64,000 nt of DNA from Leucaena leucocephala. Its lineage: Eukaryota > Streptophyta > Magnoliopsida > Fabales > Fabaceae. The translations under genes were made by a program, and so were the position numbers. Location of the stretch: positions 31,331,001 to 31,395,000 of the forward strand of contig CM073519.1 in NCBI GenBank assembly GCA_037074615.1, written 5' to 3'. Below the pieces are notes generated by a model, which saw only the letters and a list, made by a program, of their open reading frames with translations, had not been told where the DNA came from and did not search any database. Positions 21,931 through 32,934 of the stretch are shown piece by piece (the first letter of the stretch is position 1; each line of letters opens with the position of its first letter).

Positions 21931-23881
21931 TGTTGGAAATCATGCCTTAGGGGCTAATCATTGTCTTATGAACATTATTGATTTATGAATTTATTAATTG
22001 TGTTATCATATTATTTGAATGTTTACTGTGATGACCATCCTTGGATAATTCATGATCTTATCCTAAATGTCCCTAGTCGGTCATCTCTGCGGGAGCATAG
22101 ATGAAATAAGACCAGTATGACTTTGAAGATGTATAGAGATATAAATCAAAGTCATAGGCACATGTAAGAGTACAAGGTGTTAGACCGACCCGCTATGAGA
22201 GAACTGCATGTGTAACGTCATAAGCTTCTCTCATATACAAATCATGTCAATATGCCCTTTGACCTGAGATCATCATGGATTCCTACATGACAAATGCTCA
22301 GCTTTAACCTAATCAAAAGTCACTTTTGACTCAGTGATCATAAAGACTATGTTTGGGCTTAGTGGTTTTTCATGCAGAGGAATGTGAATGGTCAAGATGG
22401 GATTTGTCCCTCACATTCGTAGAGAGATATTACTAGGCCCCTCGATGAGTGAGTATAAGAAATGTATGGCCATATTGTAATTGAAAGGTAGTTCCATTTC
22501 TATAGTCAGACTACTCAGGGATCGAGAAAGTAACGGTTAGAAATAGGAGGATGACATTATCCATGCCTCAACCATGACCAAAATATCGCGTGACAGAAGG
22601 GACATGATATGGTTGTATAAAAGGTTACATTGTTTAACGATCCTCATATGATTTGGGTAGTCGTTATGTCTTGCTAAAGACCGATTGCGACTTATGGGCC
22701 AGTATAGCAAATGGCCCACTGCCAACTTTATATGGGCCTACAGGGTCGCACACAAAATAGCCCAACACGAGCTATAATGTCCAGAATAGTTGAATCTAAG
22801 ATATGTCCAGATTCAATGAATGGTCCAAGGTGGATGTATATATTTATTTATATTTATATTCGTATATATATAAATTCGTATATATGTATTATATATAAGA
22901 GATATATGAGATTTAATTTATAAGGATAAATTAAATATCTATCACGTTTGAATTTGAAATTCAAATTGATAGGATATCTCATGTAAGAAATATTTATAAG
23001 ATTTAATTTATAAGGATAAATTAAATCCCTATCACGTTTGAATTTGAAATTCAAATTGATAGGATATCTCATATAAGAGATATTTATAAGATTTAATTTA
23101 TAAGGATAAATTAAATTCCTATCACGTTTGAATTTGAAATTCAAATTGATAGGATATCTCATATAAGAGATATTTATAAGATTTAATTTATAAGGATAAA
23201 TTAAATCCCTATCACGTTTAAATTTGAAATTCAAATTGATATGATATCTCAAATTTGATTTATGAGAATAAATCAAATATAGTTCAGTCTCATCTTTATT
23301 TAAAGTTGAATAAATAGGTAATTAAATATGTGGGACGGATTTAATATTATTTATTTAATTAGTTTCTTATAAAATTATACAATATATGATATTGTATTAA
23401 TTTCGTAATTAATATAAGATTAACTCCAAAAATCCAATTCGGTAGAGGAAAAAACGCATAGCATCCTATATATCTAATTTTAGGAACTGCGTTTTAGATA
23501 TACACATAGAACACAGAAAGACCGAAGGGGAATCTGCAAAAGGTTTGCAAATAAGAAACTGCCGAAATAGAGACGGAGAGGACAAATTCTTGAGAAAGCC
23601 CTGGAGGGACAAGAGACGCTAGCATGTCATTTGTGTTGGAACGCTGTTCGTGTGGATACTAGTAGAGGAAGCCGACCTGAGTTATCGACTTCTTACAATC
23701 GGAAAGAGAGCACGAGCCGTGGAGAGAAGCTGTGAACGTCGTGATCATAAGCTGTGAAAGTAGCTGAGGAACACTGAGGGTAATGCTTCTTCCCACTTGA
23801 CTTAAACACATACGGTAGATCCTTGCAAGGAATGGAAAAATTTTTAAATTAATTTCCGCTGCGTGTCTTCCAATTCTTTCA
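21931..23881 (+). mobile_element. Copia 5' LTR
   Basis: Begins TGTTGGAAATC, ends TTCTTTCA just before the PBS. Contains a four-copy 90-bp hairpin repeat (22900-23276). CCTATATATC near 23466 may be the TATA box, because purine-rich leader-like sequence follows it. Confidence 0.95.
22900..23276 (+). repeat. Four 90-bp tandem units, hairpin-rich (5' LTR)
   Basis: The anchor AATTTGAAATTCAAATTG recurs at 22951, 23041, 23131 and 23221, exactly 90 bp apart. Each unit holds three inverted repeats: ATTTAATTTAT/ATAAATTAAAT around AAGG, TTTGAA/TTCAAA around one base, and ATATCTC/GAGATAT around a short loop. Because 90 is divisible by three, the minus strand shows a long repetitive open frame (22854-23276), which I read as a by-product and not a gene. 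Confidence 0.95.
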
Positions 23882-23882
23882 G

Positions 23883-23894
23883 TGGTATCAGAGC
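23883..23894 (+). other. Copia primer binding site (tRNA-iMet)
   Basis: TGGTATCAGAGC, one base after the 5' LTR; complementary to the 3' end of plant initiator Met-tRNA. Confidence 0.95.
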
Positions 23895-25037
23895 TATTTC
23901 ATTTTGTGTTTAAGTTAGGCTTGATTGTTGATTCATGTAATATGTGTTAGTCGTAGCCGATCATATGATATGCGTTTTATGTGTGACATATAAGGGATCC
24001 ATATTATGTATGACATAAAAGGAATCTAAAAGGGAATTGAAATCAGTGGTGATACGTTTTGATTTGATCAATTAACGTAGATGGGGTCCAAGAAAATCGA
24101 ATTCAGATTCGTGATTATTTATAAAGCAACATTTTTTTCTCGGCTAGCGGGACTGTCGTGGCTACCTGTTCGTAGTGCAACATAACCGTAACATATGTTA
24201 TTTTGTGAATGTTTTAGATTTGAAACATCAATTGCCCTGCAATTAAATCTGAATGTTGATTCTTGAATGCTTGGGTATGGTGAACAATATGGCTCTAGAT
24301 TATAAGTGTTGTAATTTTTAAATACGGCCTACGTGTCGTGCCTTCCTATATATATACTCTCAATGTACCTTCTCTTCTCATCTCACTCCCCTCGAATGTT
24401 AAAAGAGGTTTCTATATGTAATTTCCCTTTTCTTATAGAGAACTCCTCTCATTGGCTTGAGGGGACTTAGGATAGGTGAGCCATATTGTATCACGTTTAA
24501 ATTATGCATCTTATGATTATATCAGCACATGCATATTACTTGTATAAGATACAAACTGAGAAACATCCATTCTTATAAACCAGACAGTTAAATTAAGCCC
24601 TCTAAATAAAATCTTAAGTCATAATGTCATCAATTTATGAACACTTGTCAAAACCTCGATCGCTCAATTGTGGACTCTACTAAAGTGGGTGCTTTTGAGT
24701 TATCTTGGGGAGATAAGCAAGAGTAATGGTGCTACTCTCACATGTTTATTATTGTTTGACTTAATTGAGATTAATAAAATGGTTTTGGGTCTCAAGGCAT
24801 TATATGGGATTAGAAACATGCCAGATCATATGATGATAGGATCCCATGAACATCTAAGAGTTACATTTGATGTAATTGGTAAAGGTGTTACCTACCTAAA
24901 TAACTTAATCTAACCGTCCTGCCAAAGTGAACTTAAGTTTGAGCCAAATATGGATATTAGCCCACTAACTATTACATTGAGGGTTGTTTATTCAGTGGGA
25001 GATTGCTAATTAAATTGCATATTTTAATTGTAGAATC
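23895..25037 (+). other. Copia leader, no gene
   Basis: About 1.1 kb between PBS and the gag start. A short frame at 24668-24913 shows no gag motif and I leave it unannotated. CAGTGGGAGATTGC near 24993 resembles the polypurine region. Otherwise nothing recognised. Confidence 0.7.
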
Positions 25038-25860
25038 ATGACGACTAGTAATACTGCTACATTATTGCTGTGATATGTCCTTGAGAAGGACAAACTCAAT
25101 GGGACAAACTTTCTTGACTGGTTTAGGAACTTGAGACTTATTCTCAAGTAGGAAAGAAAGGCGCATGTCCTAGATTAACCCATTCCCGAGGAGCCAACAG
25201 CCAATGCTCCTAGAGCTCAGAGAGATGCTTACACAAAGCATAAGGAAGACTCTGTCGATATGGGATGCTTGATGCTAGCCACCATGGTTCCAGAGCTCTA
25301 AAGAGATCTGGAACACATGGAGGCTTATAAGATGATTGTGCATCTCAAGGAAATATTCCAGCAACAAGCAAGGCAAGAGAGGTATGAGACCACTAAGGCC
25401 TTACATTCTTGCAAGATGGCTGAAGGTGCATCAGTCAATACTCATGTCTTAAAGATGGCTGAAGGTGCATCAGTCACTCCCAGAAAGTTATGACCAGTTT
25501 GTCATGAACTACAACATGAACAACATGGAGAAATCTATTTCTGAACTGTATGGGATGCTTAAAACTACTGAGCCCAGTCTTAAGAAGAAGCCCAGTAGTG
25601 TTTTGATGGTTCAGAAAGGAAAGGGTATGAAAAAGAAAGGCAAAGGCAAGAGGAAGGGTCATGGCTTATCAGGTAAGGCCAAAGAGTCAGGCAAGCCCGA
25701 AACCAAGCCTGCACCAAAGAAGGCAAAGCCTTCGAAGGAAGGAGTCTACTTCTTCTGCAATGAACCTGGTCATTGGAAGAGGAATTGCAAACTCTACCTC
25801 GAAGATCTGAAAAAGAACAAGAAGGATAACAGGGCTATCGCTTCAGGTATTTATGTTATA
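25038..25860 (+). pseudogene. Copia gag, broken
   Basis: Starts at ATG 25038. The N-terminal frame carries GTNFLDWFRNLRLILK and GCLMLATMVPEL with stops at several places. Near 25413-25480 the phrase AAGATGGCTGAAGGTGCATC occurs twice, 39 bp apart; sequence between the two gag halves is lost there and the frame shifts. The second half (25465-26058) has ESYDQFVMNYNMNNMEKSI, a Lys-rich stretch, then FFCNEPGHWKRNC. This is a CCHC zinc knuckle whose first Cys has become Tyr (TAC at 25747-25749). Family role: particle shell and RNA binding. Confidence 0.92.
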
Positions 25861-26058
25861 GACATTCATCTTTCTACTTCCTCCTCATGGGTGTTAGATA
25901 CTGCATCTGGTTCTCACATTTGTACAAATGTGCAGGGACTAAAGGACAGTAGGAAGCTGAAAAAGGGCGAGGTTGACCTACGAGTTGGAAACAGAGCAAG
26001 GGTTACTGCGTTAGCTGTAGGCACTTATGAATTAGTTCTGCCCACTGGGTTTTGTTAG
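25861..26058 (+). pseudogene. Copia protease segment
   Basis: WVLDTASGSHIC at 25888-25923 is the aspartic protease active site; the usual DTG has become DTA (GCA at 25903-25905). Downstream VDLRVGNRARV and ALAVGTYELVLP are typical for this region. A frameshift near 26050 separates it from integrase. Family role: cleavage of the gag-pol polyprotein. Confidence 0.88.
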
Positions 26059-27149
26059 TTTTGAACAATTGCTATTATGTTCCTACTTTAAGTATTAACA
26101 TTGTTTCACTTTCTTATTTGGATAAGGAAGGTTTCACTTCCATTGCTGGGAATAGTAGATGTTCTATTTATCATAATGATGTTTTTTATGCTCATGGTGA
26201 TTTACATGTTGATCATTACATATTAAATTTAGAACAACCCAATCATGGAAATATCTATAACATAACTGCCAAAAGGATCAAACCAAACGATTTGAATCCC
26301 ATAAACCTCTGGCACTGTCGTATGGGCTACATAAATGAGAAACACATTTCTAAACTCTATCAAGATGGATTTCTAAACTCATTTGATTTTGAATCATATG
26401 ACACTTGCGAGTCTTGCTTGTTAGGAAAGATGATAAAGTCACCTTTCACTGGGCACAGTGAGAGGGCCACTGATTTATTAGGCCTCATACATACAGATGT
26501 GTGTGGACTGATGAACACAAATGCCAGATGAGGTTATTCATACTTCATAACATTCATATCTGATTTCAGCAAATATGGGTATATGTATCTGATAAAACAT
26601 AAATCTGAGTCTTTTGAAAAGTTTAAAATATTTCAAAATAAAGTACAAAACCATCTTGGCAAAACAATTAAAGCCCTTTGATCTGATCGGGGTAGTGAAT
26701 ATTTGAGCCAAGAGTTCATAGATCATCTTAGGAGTTGTGGGATAGTCTCACAATTGACTCTTCCAGGGACACCACAATGGAATGGCATTTCTTAACGGAG
26801 GAATCAAACACTATTAGATATGGTTCGATCCATGATGAGTCAAACAGATCTTCTGCCCTCCTTTTGGGGCCATGCCCTAGAGACAGCTTTGTTCACACTT
26901 AATCGTGTTCCATCTAAGGCAATTGAAAAGACTCCGTATGAGATATGGACTGGGAGGACGCCTAGTTTGTCTTTCCTCAAGATTTGGGGATGCGAGGTCT
27001 ATGTTAAGCAACAATCCTCAAACAAATTAGAGCCCAAATCTTCAAGGTGCCTTTTTGTGGGATATCCTAAGGAAACTAAGGGATATTACGTCTACAACCC
27101 TGCTGATAACAAAGTGTTTGTTGTCAGAAATGGTATCTTTCTTGAATAA
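26059..27149 (+). pseudogene. Copia GAG-pre-integrase and integrase, broken
   Basis: NNCYYVPTLSINIVSLSYLD, then the zinc-binding LWHCRMGYINEKH...CESCLLGKM. The core has HTDVCG (first Asp), LxSDRGSEY (second Asp, 26684-26705) and PQWNGIS followed by a stop where the third catalytic residue, Glu, belongs (TAA at 26793-26795). Other stops at 26529 and 26680. The C-terminal part (26820-27149) is open: SFWGHALETALFTLNRVPSK, KIWGCEVYVK. Family role: insertion of cDNA into the host chromosome. Inactive. Confidence 0.93.
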
Positions 27150-28252
27150 GAATTTATCTCTAAAAGAACCAGTGGGAGTAAGGTACACCTTAAAGAAGTT
27201 CGAGAGCCACAAGACACCACAGAACTGTAGATGGAAAGTAGAGAAGACTCACAACAAGTTGTTGAGACTCCTCAAGTCACGCAAGTTCCACGGATGTCTA
27301 ATAGGACACAACTTCAGCCTCAGAGATATGGATTTATGATTTCTGATAGTCATGATTGTTGGTCATTGAGCATAATCAGCCGACTACCTATCGAGAAGCT
27401 ATAGTGGAACCAAACTTTGAAAAATAGCTTAATGCCATGAAGTCTGAGATGTAATCCATGTACGACAATAAGGTTTTGACCTTAGTCGACCTGCCTGAAG
27501 GTGTAAAAACTGTCAGGTGCAAGTGGGTTTTTGAGGAGAAAACTGACATGGATGGCAATATAAATGTCTTCAAGGCACGATAGGTTGCAAAAGGATTTAC
27601 TCAAACTCATGGTGTGGACTATGATGAGACCTTTTCCCCAGTTACAATGGCCAAATCAATCAGAATCCTCTTTGCCATCGCAGCATATTATGACTATGAA
27701 ATATGGCAGATGGACGTCAAGACAGCCTTCCTTAATGGAAAGCTCCTTGAGGACGTGTACATGACACAACCTGAAGGGTTTGTGCGTTCTGAGGACTCTG
27801 GTAAAGTGTGCAAGCTTCAAAGGTCCATTTATGGACTAAAGCAAGCCTCTTGGAGTTGGAATCATCATTTTGATGAAGTAGTCAAAGAGTTTGGATTTCT
27901 TCAAAACATTGATGAACCTTGTGTGTACAAGAAGGTTAGTGGGAGCACAATTGTGTTTTTGGTACTATATGTCGATGACATCCTACTTATTGGGAATGAC
28001 ATTCCTACCTTGCAGATTGTCAAGTCTTGGTACGGAAAGTCTTTCTCGATGAAAGACTTGGGTGAAGCCACCTACATCCTAGGAATCAGAACCTACAAAG
28101 ATAGATCTAAAAGACTTCTAGGACTCAGTCAGAGTACATACATAGACAAAATACTATATAGGTTCAGTATGCACGAATCAAAGAGGGGTTTCATACCCAT
28201 GTCTCATGGTATTCACCTCAGCAAAGATCTGTGTCCTAGTACATCTGATTAG
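27150..28252 (+). pseudogene. Copia reverse transcriptase
   Basis: After a degenerate linker, RT begins near 27380 with stops (YREAIVEPNFE, then VRCKWVFEEKTD, then KAR and a stop). From 27614 to 28252 the frame is open: WQMDVKTAFLNGKL (first Asp), SIYGLKQASWSWN, and the catalytic LYVDDILLIGND with YVDD at 27968-27979, then YILGIRTYKDRSK. Catalytic residues are intact but the upstream stops prevent a polyprotein. Confidence 0.95.
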
Positions 28253-28961
28253 CGAGGTAGCATGAGTAAAGTTCCATATGCCTCGGCCATAGAATCTATC
28301 ATGTACGCCATGTTATGCACTCGATCGGATGTCTCGTTTGCCTTAAGTATGACTAGCAGATATCAACAGGACCCTGGTGAGGGCCATTGGACTGCTGTTA
28401 AGAATATTCTTAAGTACTTAAGAAGGACTAAGGACTTATTTTTGGTCTATGGTAGATTGGATGACGAACTCTGTGTAACTGGTTACACAGATGCGAGTTT
28501 CCAAACTGACCAGGATGACCAAAAATCACAGTCTGGATATATATTCCTCCTCAATAATGGAGCAGTAAGCTGGAAGAGCTCTAAGCAGGGCAGTATAACA
28601 GATTCTGCGATGGAAGCTGAGTATATAGCAGCATCTGATGCAGCTAAGGAAGCAGTTTAGATCAGGAAGTTCATCACAAAACTAGGGGTGATACCTACCA
28701 TCTCATATCCGATAACTTTTCTCTGTGACAATAACGGTGCCATTGCACAGACCAAAGAGCCTAGGTCACATCAAAGGACCAAGCATATACTCAGGTGATT
28801 TCATCTCATCAGAGAAATCAACGATAGAGGTGATATAAAAATATGGAAAGTAGCAGGAGAAGATAATGTTGCTGATCCTCTAACAAAGCCGCTTGTGTAG
28901 GCAAAGCATGAGCGTCATGTTAGGTTAATGGGAATTAGTCAAATTAATGATTGTACCTAGT
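28253..28961 (+). pseudogene. Copia RNase H and pol C-terminus
   Basis: 28262-28660 is open: MYAMLCTRSDVSFALSMTSR, GYTDASFQTDQDDQ (first Asp), AVSWKSSKQ, MEAEYIAASDAAKEA (Glu) and then a stop. Beyond it LCDNNGAIAQ (Asp) and HIREI-like sequence continue to DNVADPLTKPL near 28880. Several stops. Family role: removal of the RNA template. Confidence 0.92.
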
Positions 28962-28974
28962 GCAAGTGGGAGGT
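28962..28974 (+). other. Copia polypurine tract
   Basis: GCAAGTGGGAGGT directly before the 3' LTR (TGTTGG at 28975); primer site for plus-strand DNA. Confidence 0.85.
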
Positions 28975-30929
28975 TGTTGGAAATCGTGCCCTAGGGGCCA
29001 ATCACTGTCTTATGAACATTATTGATTTATGAATTTATTAATTGTGTTATCATATTATTTGCATGTTTACTGTGATGACCATCCTTAGATAATTCATGAT
29101 CTTATCCTAAATGTCCCTAGTCGGTCATCTATGCGGGAGCACAGATGAAACAAGACCAGTATGACTTTGAAGATGTATAGAGATATAAATCAAAGTCATA
29201 GGCACATGTAAGAGTACAAGGTGTTGGATCGACCCGCTTTGATAGAACTGCATGGGTAACGTCATAAGCTTCTCTCATATACAAACCATGTCAATATGCC
29301 CTTTGACCTGAGATCATCATGAATTCCTACATGACAAACGCTCAACTTTGACCTAGTCAAAAGTTACTTTTGACTGAGTGATCATAAAGACTATGTTTGT
29401 GCTTAGTGGTTTTTCATGCGGAGGAATGTGAATTGTCAAGATGGAATTTGTCCCTCACATTTGTAGAGAGATATTACTGGGCCCCTCAATGAGTGAGTCT
29501 GAGAAATGTATGGCCATATTGTAATAGAAAGGTAGTTCCATTTCTATAGTCAGACTACTCAGGGATCGAGAAAGTAACGGTCAGGAATAGGAGGATGACA
29601 TTATCCATGCCTCAATCATGACCAAAATATCACGTGACAGAAGGGACATGATATGGTTGTATAAAAGGTTACATTGTTTAACAATCCTCATATGATTTGG
29701 GTAGTCGTTATGTCTTGCTAGAGACCGATTGTGACTTATGGGCCTGTATAGCAAATGGCCCATTGCCAACTTCATATGGGCCTACACGGTCGCGTACAAA
29801 ATAGCCCCACACGAGCTATAATGTCCAGATTCATTGAATCTAAGACATGTCCAGATTCAATGAATAGTCCAGGGTAGATGTATATATTTATTTATATTTA
29901 TATTCGTATATATATAAATTCGTATATATATATTATATATAAGAGATATATGAGATTTAATTTATAAGGATAAATTAAATATCTATCACGTTTGAATTTG
30001 AAATTCAAATTGATAGGATATCTCATATAAGAGATATTTATAAGATTTAATTTATAAGGATAAATTAAATCCCTATCACGTTTAAATTTGAAATTCAAAT
30101 TGATAGGATATCTCATATAAGAGATATTTATAAGATTTAATTTATAAGGATAAATTAAATCCCTATCACGTTTGAATTTGAAATTCAAATTGATAGGATA
30201 TCTCATATAAGAGATATTTATAAGATTTAATTTATAAGGATAAATTAAATCCCTATCACGTTTGAATTTGAAATTCAAATTGATATGATATCTCAAATTT
30301 GATTTATGAGAATAAATCAAATATAGTTCAGTCTCATCTTTATTTAAAGTTAAATAAATAGGTAATTAAATCTGTGGGTCGGATTTAATATTATTTATTT
30401 AATTAGTTTCTTATAAAATTATACAATATATGATATTGTATTAATTTAGGAATTAATATAAGATTAACTCCAAAAATCCAATTTGGAAGAGAGGAAAAAA
30501 CGCATAGCATCCTATATATATGATTTTAGGAACTGCGTTTTAGATATACACATAGAACGCAGAAAGGCCGAAGGGGAATCTGCAAAAGGTTTGCAAATAA
30601 GAAACTACCGAAATAGAGACGGAGAGGATGAATTCTTGAGAAAGCCCTGGAGGGACAAGAGACGCTAGCACGGCATTTGTGGTTGGAACGCTGTTCGTGT
30701 GGATACCAGTAGAGGAAGCCAACCTGAGTTGTCGATTTCTTGCGATTGGAAAGGGAGCACGAGCTGCGGAGAGAAGCTGTGAACGTCGTGATCAGAAGCT
30801 GTGGAAGTAGCTGAGGAACACTGAGGGTAATGCTTCTTCCCACTTGACTTAAACACATACGGTAGATCTTGGTAAGGAATGTAAAAAATTTTAAATTAAT
30901 TTTCACTGCGTGTATTCCAACTCCTTTCA
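28975..30929 (+). mobile_element. Copia 3' LTR
   Basis: 1955 bp, TGTTGGAAATC to CTCCTTTCA. Carries the same four-unit hairpin repeat as the 5' LTR. Confidence 0.95.
29945..30320 (+). repeat. Four 90-bp tandem units, hairpin-rich (3' LTR)
   Basis: Anchor AAATTTGAAATTCAAATTG at 90-bp steps (about 29995, 30085, 30175, 30265). Same unit number and order as in the 5' LTR, as expected if both were copied from one RNA. Confidence 0.95.
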
Positions 30930-30934
30930 TCTTA
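30930..30934 (+). repeat. Target-site duplication TCTTA, right
   Basis: Matches 21926-21930. Confidence 0.92.
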
Positions 30935-31311
30935 TTCTCTTTTAATGTATGCAAGTTGTAGCTTTGATTGAGATTTAGCTAACGAGTTATTAGTAAACAT
31001 ATTCTAATTCAACTGATATAATCCTCATATTCTATGGATAATGAAGGTAAGGTAATCTCTAAGGGAACACGCTTGTCATTCATTCATCTCATCATCATAA
31101 ATACTAAAAACATAAACAATAGCATAGAATTTACTTTCAGAAGCTAGATGAAACTCATCAAACACCATCTCTTTAACTTGTTAATTTGTGGCTCATTAGA
31201 TTAATTAGGAACTTCTACATCCATTTAGGCTCCTTGTGAATTAACCTAGGTTAGCCTCCACCTTACTATTGGTTAGCTTAGTTCTATTTGATAATTAAAT
31301 GATAGTTATCA
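30935..31311 (+). mobile_element. Tat-1 5' LTR, part 3
   Basis: Last part of the LTR opened at 17449; ends GATAGTTATCA, complementary to the TGATAA start, three bases before the PBS. Confidence 0.75.
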
Positions 31312-31314
31312 AAA

Positions 31315-31332
31315 TGGCGTCATTGCTGGGGA
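31315..31332 (+). other. Tat-1 primer binding site (Tat/Athila type)
   Basis: TGGCGTCATTGCTGGGGA differs from the TGGCGCCGTTGCCGGGGA typical of Tat/Athila elements at three sites, all C-to-T or G-to-A, the expected decay of methylated cytosines. The related element has GGTGCCGTTGACGGGGA at 62561-62577. Confidence 0.85.
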
Positions 31333-32039
31333 GCCTTACTTGTTAAGGTTTCCTAAGCAATGTCCTAGGACTAAAATCATAAAAAATAGATAGGTGTTTC
31401 AGTTTTTTCTGCATATTCAGCATTTTGTTTTGTTGAGTCGTGACCTATTGCCTTTCTTGTCGCAACCAAAGTGCTTAAAATTGATTTCTAAGTGTCTCTG
31501 TGAACTTTAATCCTGACCAGAAGCACATTTGGTCGCAACCAAAAATTTGTTTTGAAGTCATTTTGCTTTTTGTTACTTTTAGTCATGACCTGACTGCTTT
31601 TTGGTCGCAACCAAAAATAATTTTCATCCAGTTTTATTCTCTGTGATTTCTAGTGGCAACCAGTTTGGCTCTTAGTCACAACCAAAAATCATCATTTCAA
31701 TCATATTTACTTTCTGTGATTTTTAGTTGTGACAATTGGTCGCAACCAAAAATTGAAAACTGCAAGTATTTTACTGTATGTGATTTTTAGTCACAACCAA
31801 AGTAACATTTGGTCACGACCAGAAATCCTGATTAAGAATTTTTCCTCTCTATGACTGATAGTCATGACGTGAAGTTCATTTTTGTCACAATCACTATTCT
31901 ATGTGCTTATTAGTCATGACTTGTTGACCTTTTAGTTGCGACCTGACTATTTTAAACTGAGATTATTTGATCTGAATTCCTGGAATTGCTATATATGTGA
32001 CATATTTGATATTCTACATCATTGTTGAGCATGATTTGC
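31333..32039 (+). other. Tat-1 leader with GTCGCAACC-type repeats
   Basis: About 700 bp between PBS and gag ATG. From 31430 to 31945 it is built of recurring short motifs: GTCGCAACC (31459, 31532, 31604, 31739 and others) and its variants GTCACAACC, GTCATGACC and GTCGTGACC, usually paired 25-70 bp apart and often followed by AAAAAT. TTGGTCGCAACCAA is itself an inverted repeat. No coding frame. Confidence 0.8.
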
Positions 32040-32112
32040 ATGAACAGAAGCTCTAAATTTTCCCCTTTGGATAGAGAAATCAATAGAACACTTAGGAAAT
32101 CAATAGAAGCTC
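32040..32112 (+). pseudogene. Tat-1 gag, first codons
   Basis: ATG at 32040 opens MNRSSKFSPLDREINRTLRK, resembling the start of Tat/Athila gag proteins. Cut after about 24 codons by a family-A LTR fragment. The gag continues at 42112, beyond LARD-2. Confidence 0.6.
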
Positions 32113-32934
32113 TAAACTTGTATGCATTGAACGTTATGCTTGATTGTGCTATGGCTTGATTGAATTGTGTTGCCTATGTGCTTATGTATGAAGCTGTGTT
32201 TATATGTTTACTTTGGCCAATTGTATTTCATATGTAATATGGAAGCATGCACATGACATAATAGTAACACTTTCACAAGCAAGCACAAGTAGTTACATTA
32301 ATGCATGCATTGTCTAGTACCGTTTGCTACTGAGATTTCCCCCAAAATCTCATCCCTTTCCATGTAATCCCAATCCCACAGGTTTATGAATGATAAAAGA
32401 GGTTGATGAAGCATGAAGAAAAGCTAGGGATTGGATAGTATATATGTTATGTGAATGTATAATGTTGCTTTATGACCAATGTAAGCAGTGATGGTCATGA
32501 TGTAATGAATGCTTTATTTAGATGACATTCCAAGCTTCGTTTTGACACCAATAATGCTTTATTTGGATGTATATACAAAGAGAACTAATTTTCCAAAGTA
32601 AGGGACCAAAATCTGTTTCCAGGATTTTTGACCAAATAAATAGTAAACTTTGGCGAATAAACTGTATTAATTGACTAATCATTTGGTCTGGAAATTATTT
32701 TTCCCTTAAATTTCAAGATGTTATCTTCATGTAGCTTTTTGAACCACTTCATTTTGAGATTTTTAGAATTAGTTATGATTTTTTGAAGTTCGTTGCGTAA
32801 TCTGGAATACCATATGAACAGTAACCTGAGAAAAAGTAAAATTTCAGATTTGGCTAATGGACTTCCAAGGTCTTGTAAGTGGTTCTAAATGCTACTGAAT
32901 GGTCCCAAAGACGTATGAAAGTAAGGATGTTACA
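32113..32934 (+). mobile_element. Family-A LTR fragment, 5'-truncated
   Basis: Starts inside the LTR (CTAAACTTGTATGCATTG, as at 3293) and runs to the proper end GGATGTTACA at 32934. Its first three quarters are missing. It is opposite in orientation to the internal domain that follows, so it cannot be the partner LTR of LARD-2. It marks a deletion, inversion or recombination joint. Confidence 0.85.

Larger units (their letters stand above)
21931..30929 (+). mobile_element. Ty1/copia LTR retrotransposon, structurally complete
   Basis: 8999 bp with two LTRs (1951 and 1955 bp), 5-bp target duplication TCTTA, tRNA-iMet PBS, gag-protease-integrase-RT-RNase H in copia order, and a polypurine tract. 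The order integrase before RT identifies Ty1/copia. Stops and frameshifts in gag, integrase and the start of RT make it non-autonomous; several stops fit C-to-T or G-to-A change at methylated sites. LTRs are very similar by eye, so it is a fairly recent insertion. It lies in the Tat-1 5' LTR. Confidence 0.97.

Noticed and set aside
22854..23276. 140-residue minus-strand frame with a repeated 30-residue unit in the copia LTR (also at 29898-30320)
   Set aside because: It is a by-product of a 90-bp tandem repeat whose period is divisible by three, inside an LTR, antisense to the element; composition is dictated by AT-rich hairpins.
24668..24913. 81-residue plus-strand frame in the copia leader
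   Set aside because: No gag-like motif and it lies upstream of the gag ATG with recognisable sequence at 25038; most likely untranslated leader.
30483..30954. Overlapping frames on both strands at the end of the copia 3' LTR
   Set aside because: They cross the LTR boundary and the target duplication, and the equivalent place in the 5' LTR lacks the same frame.
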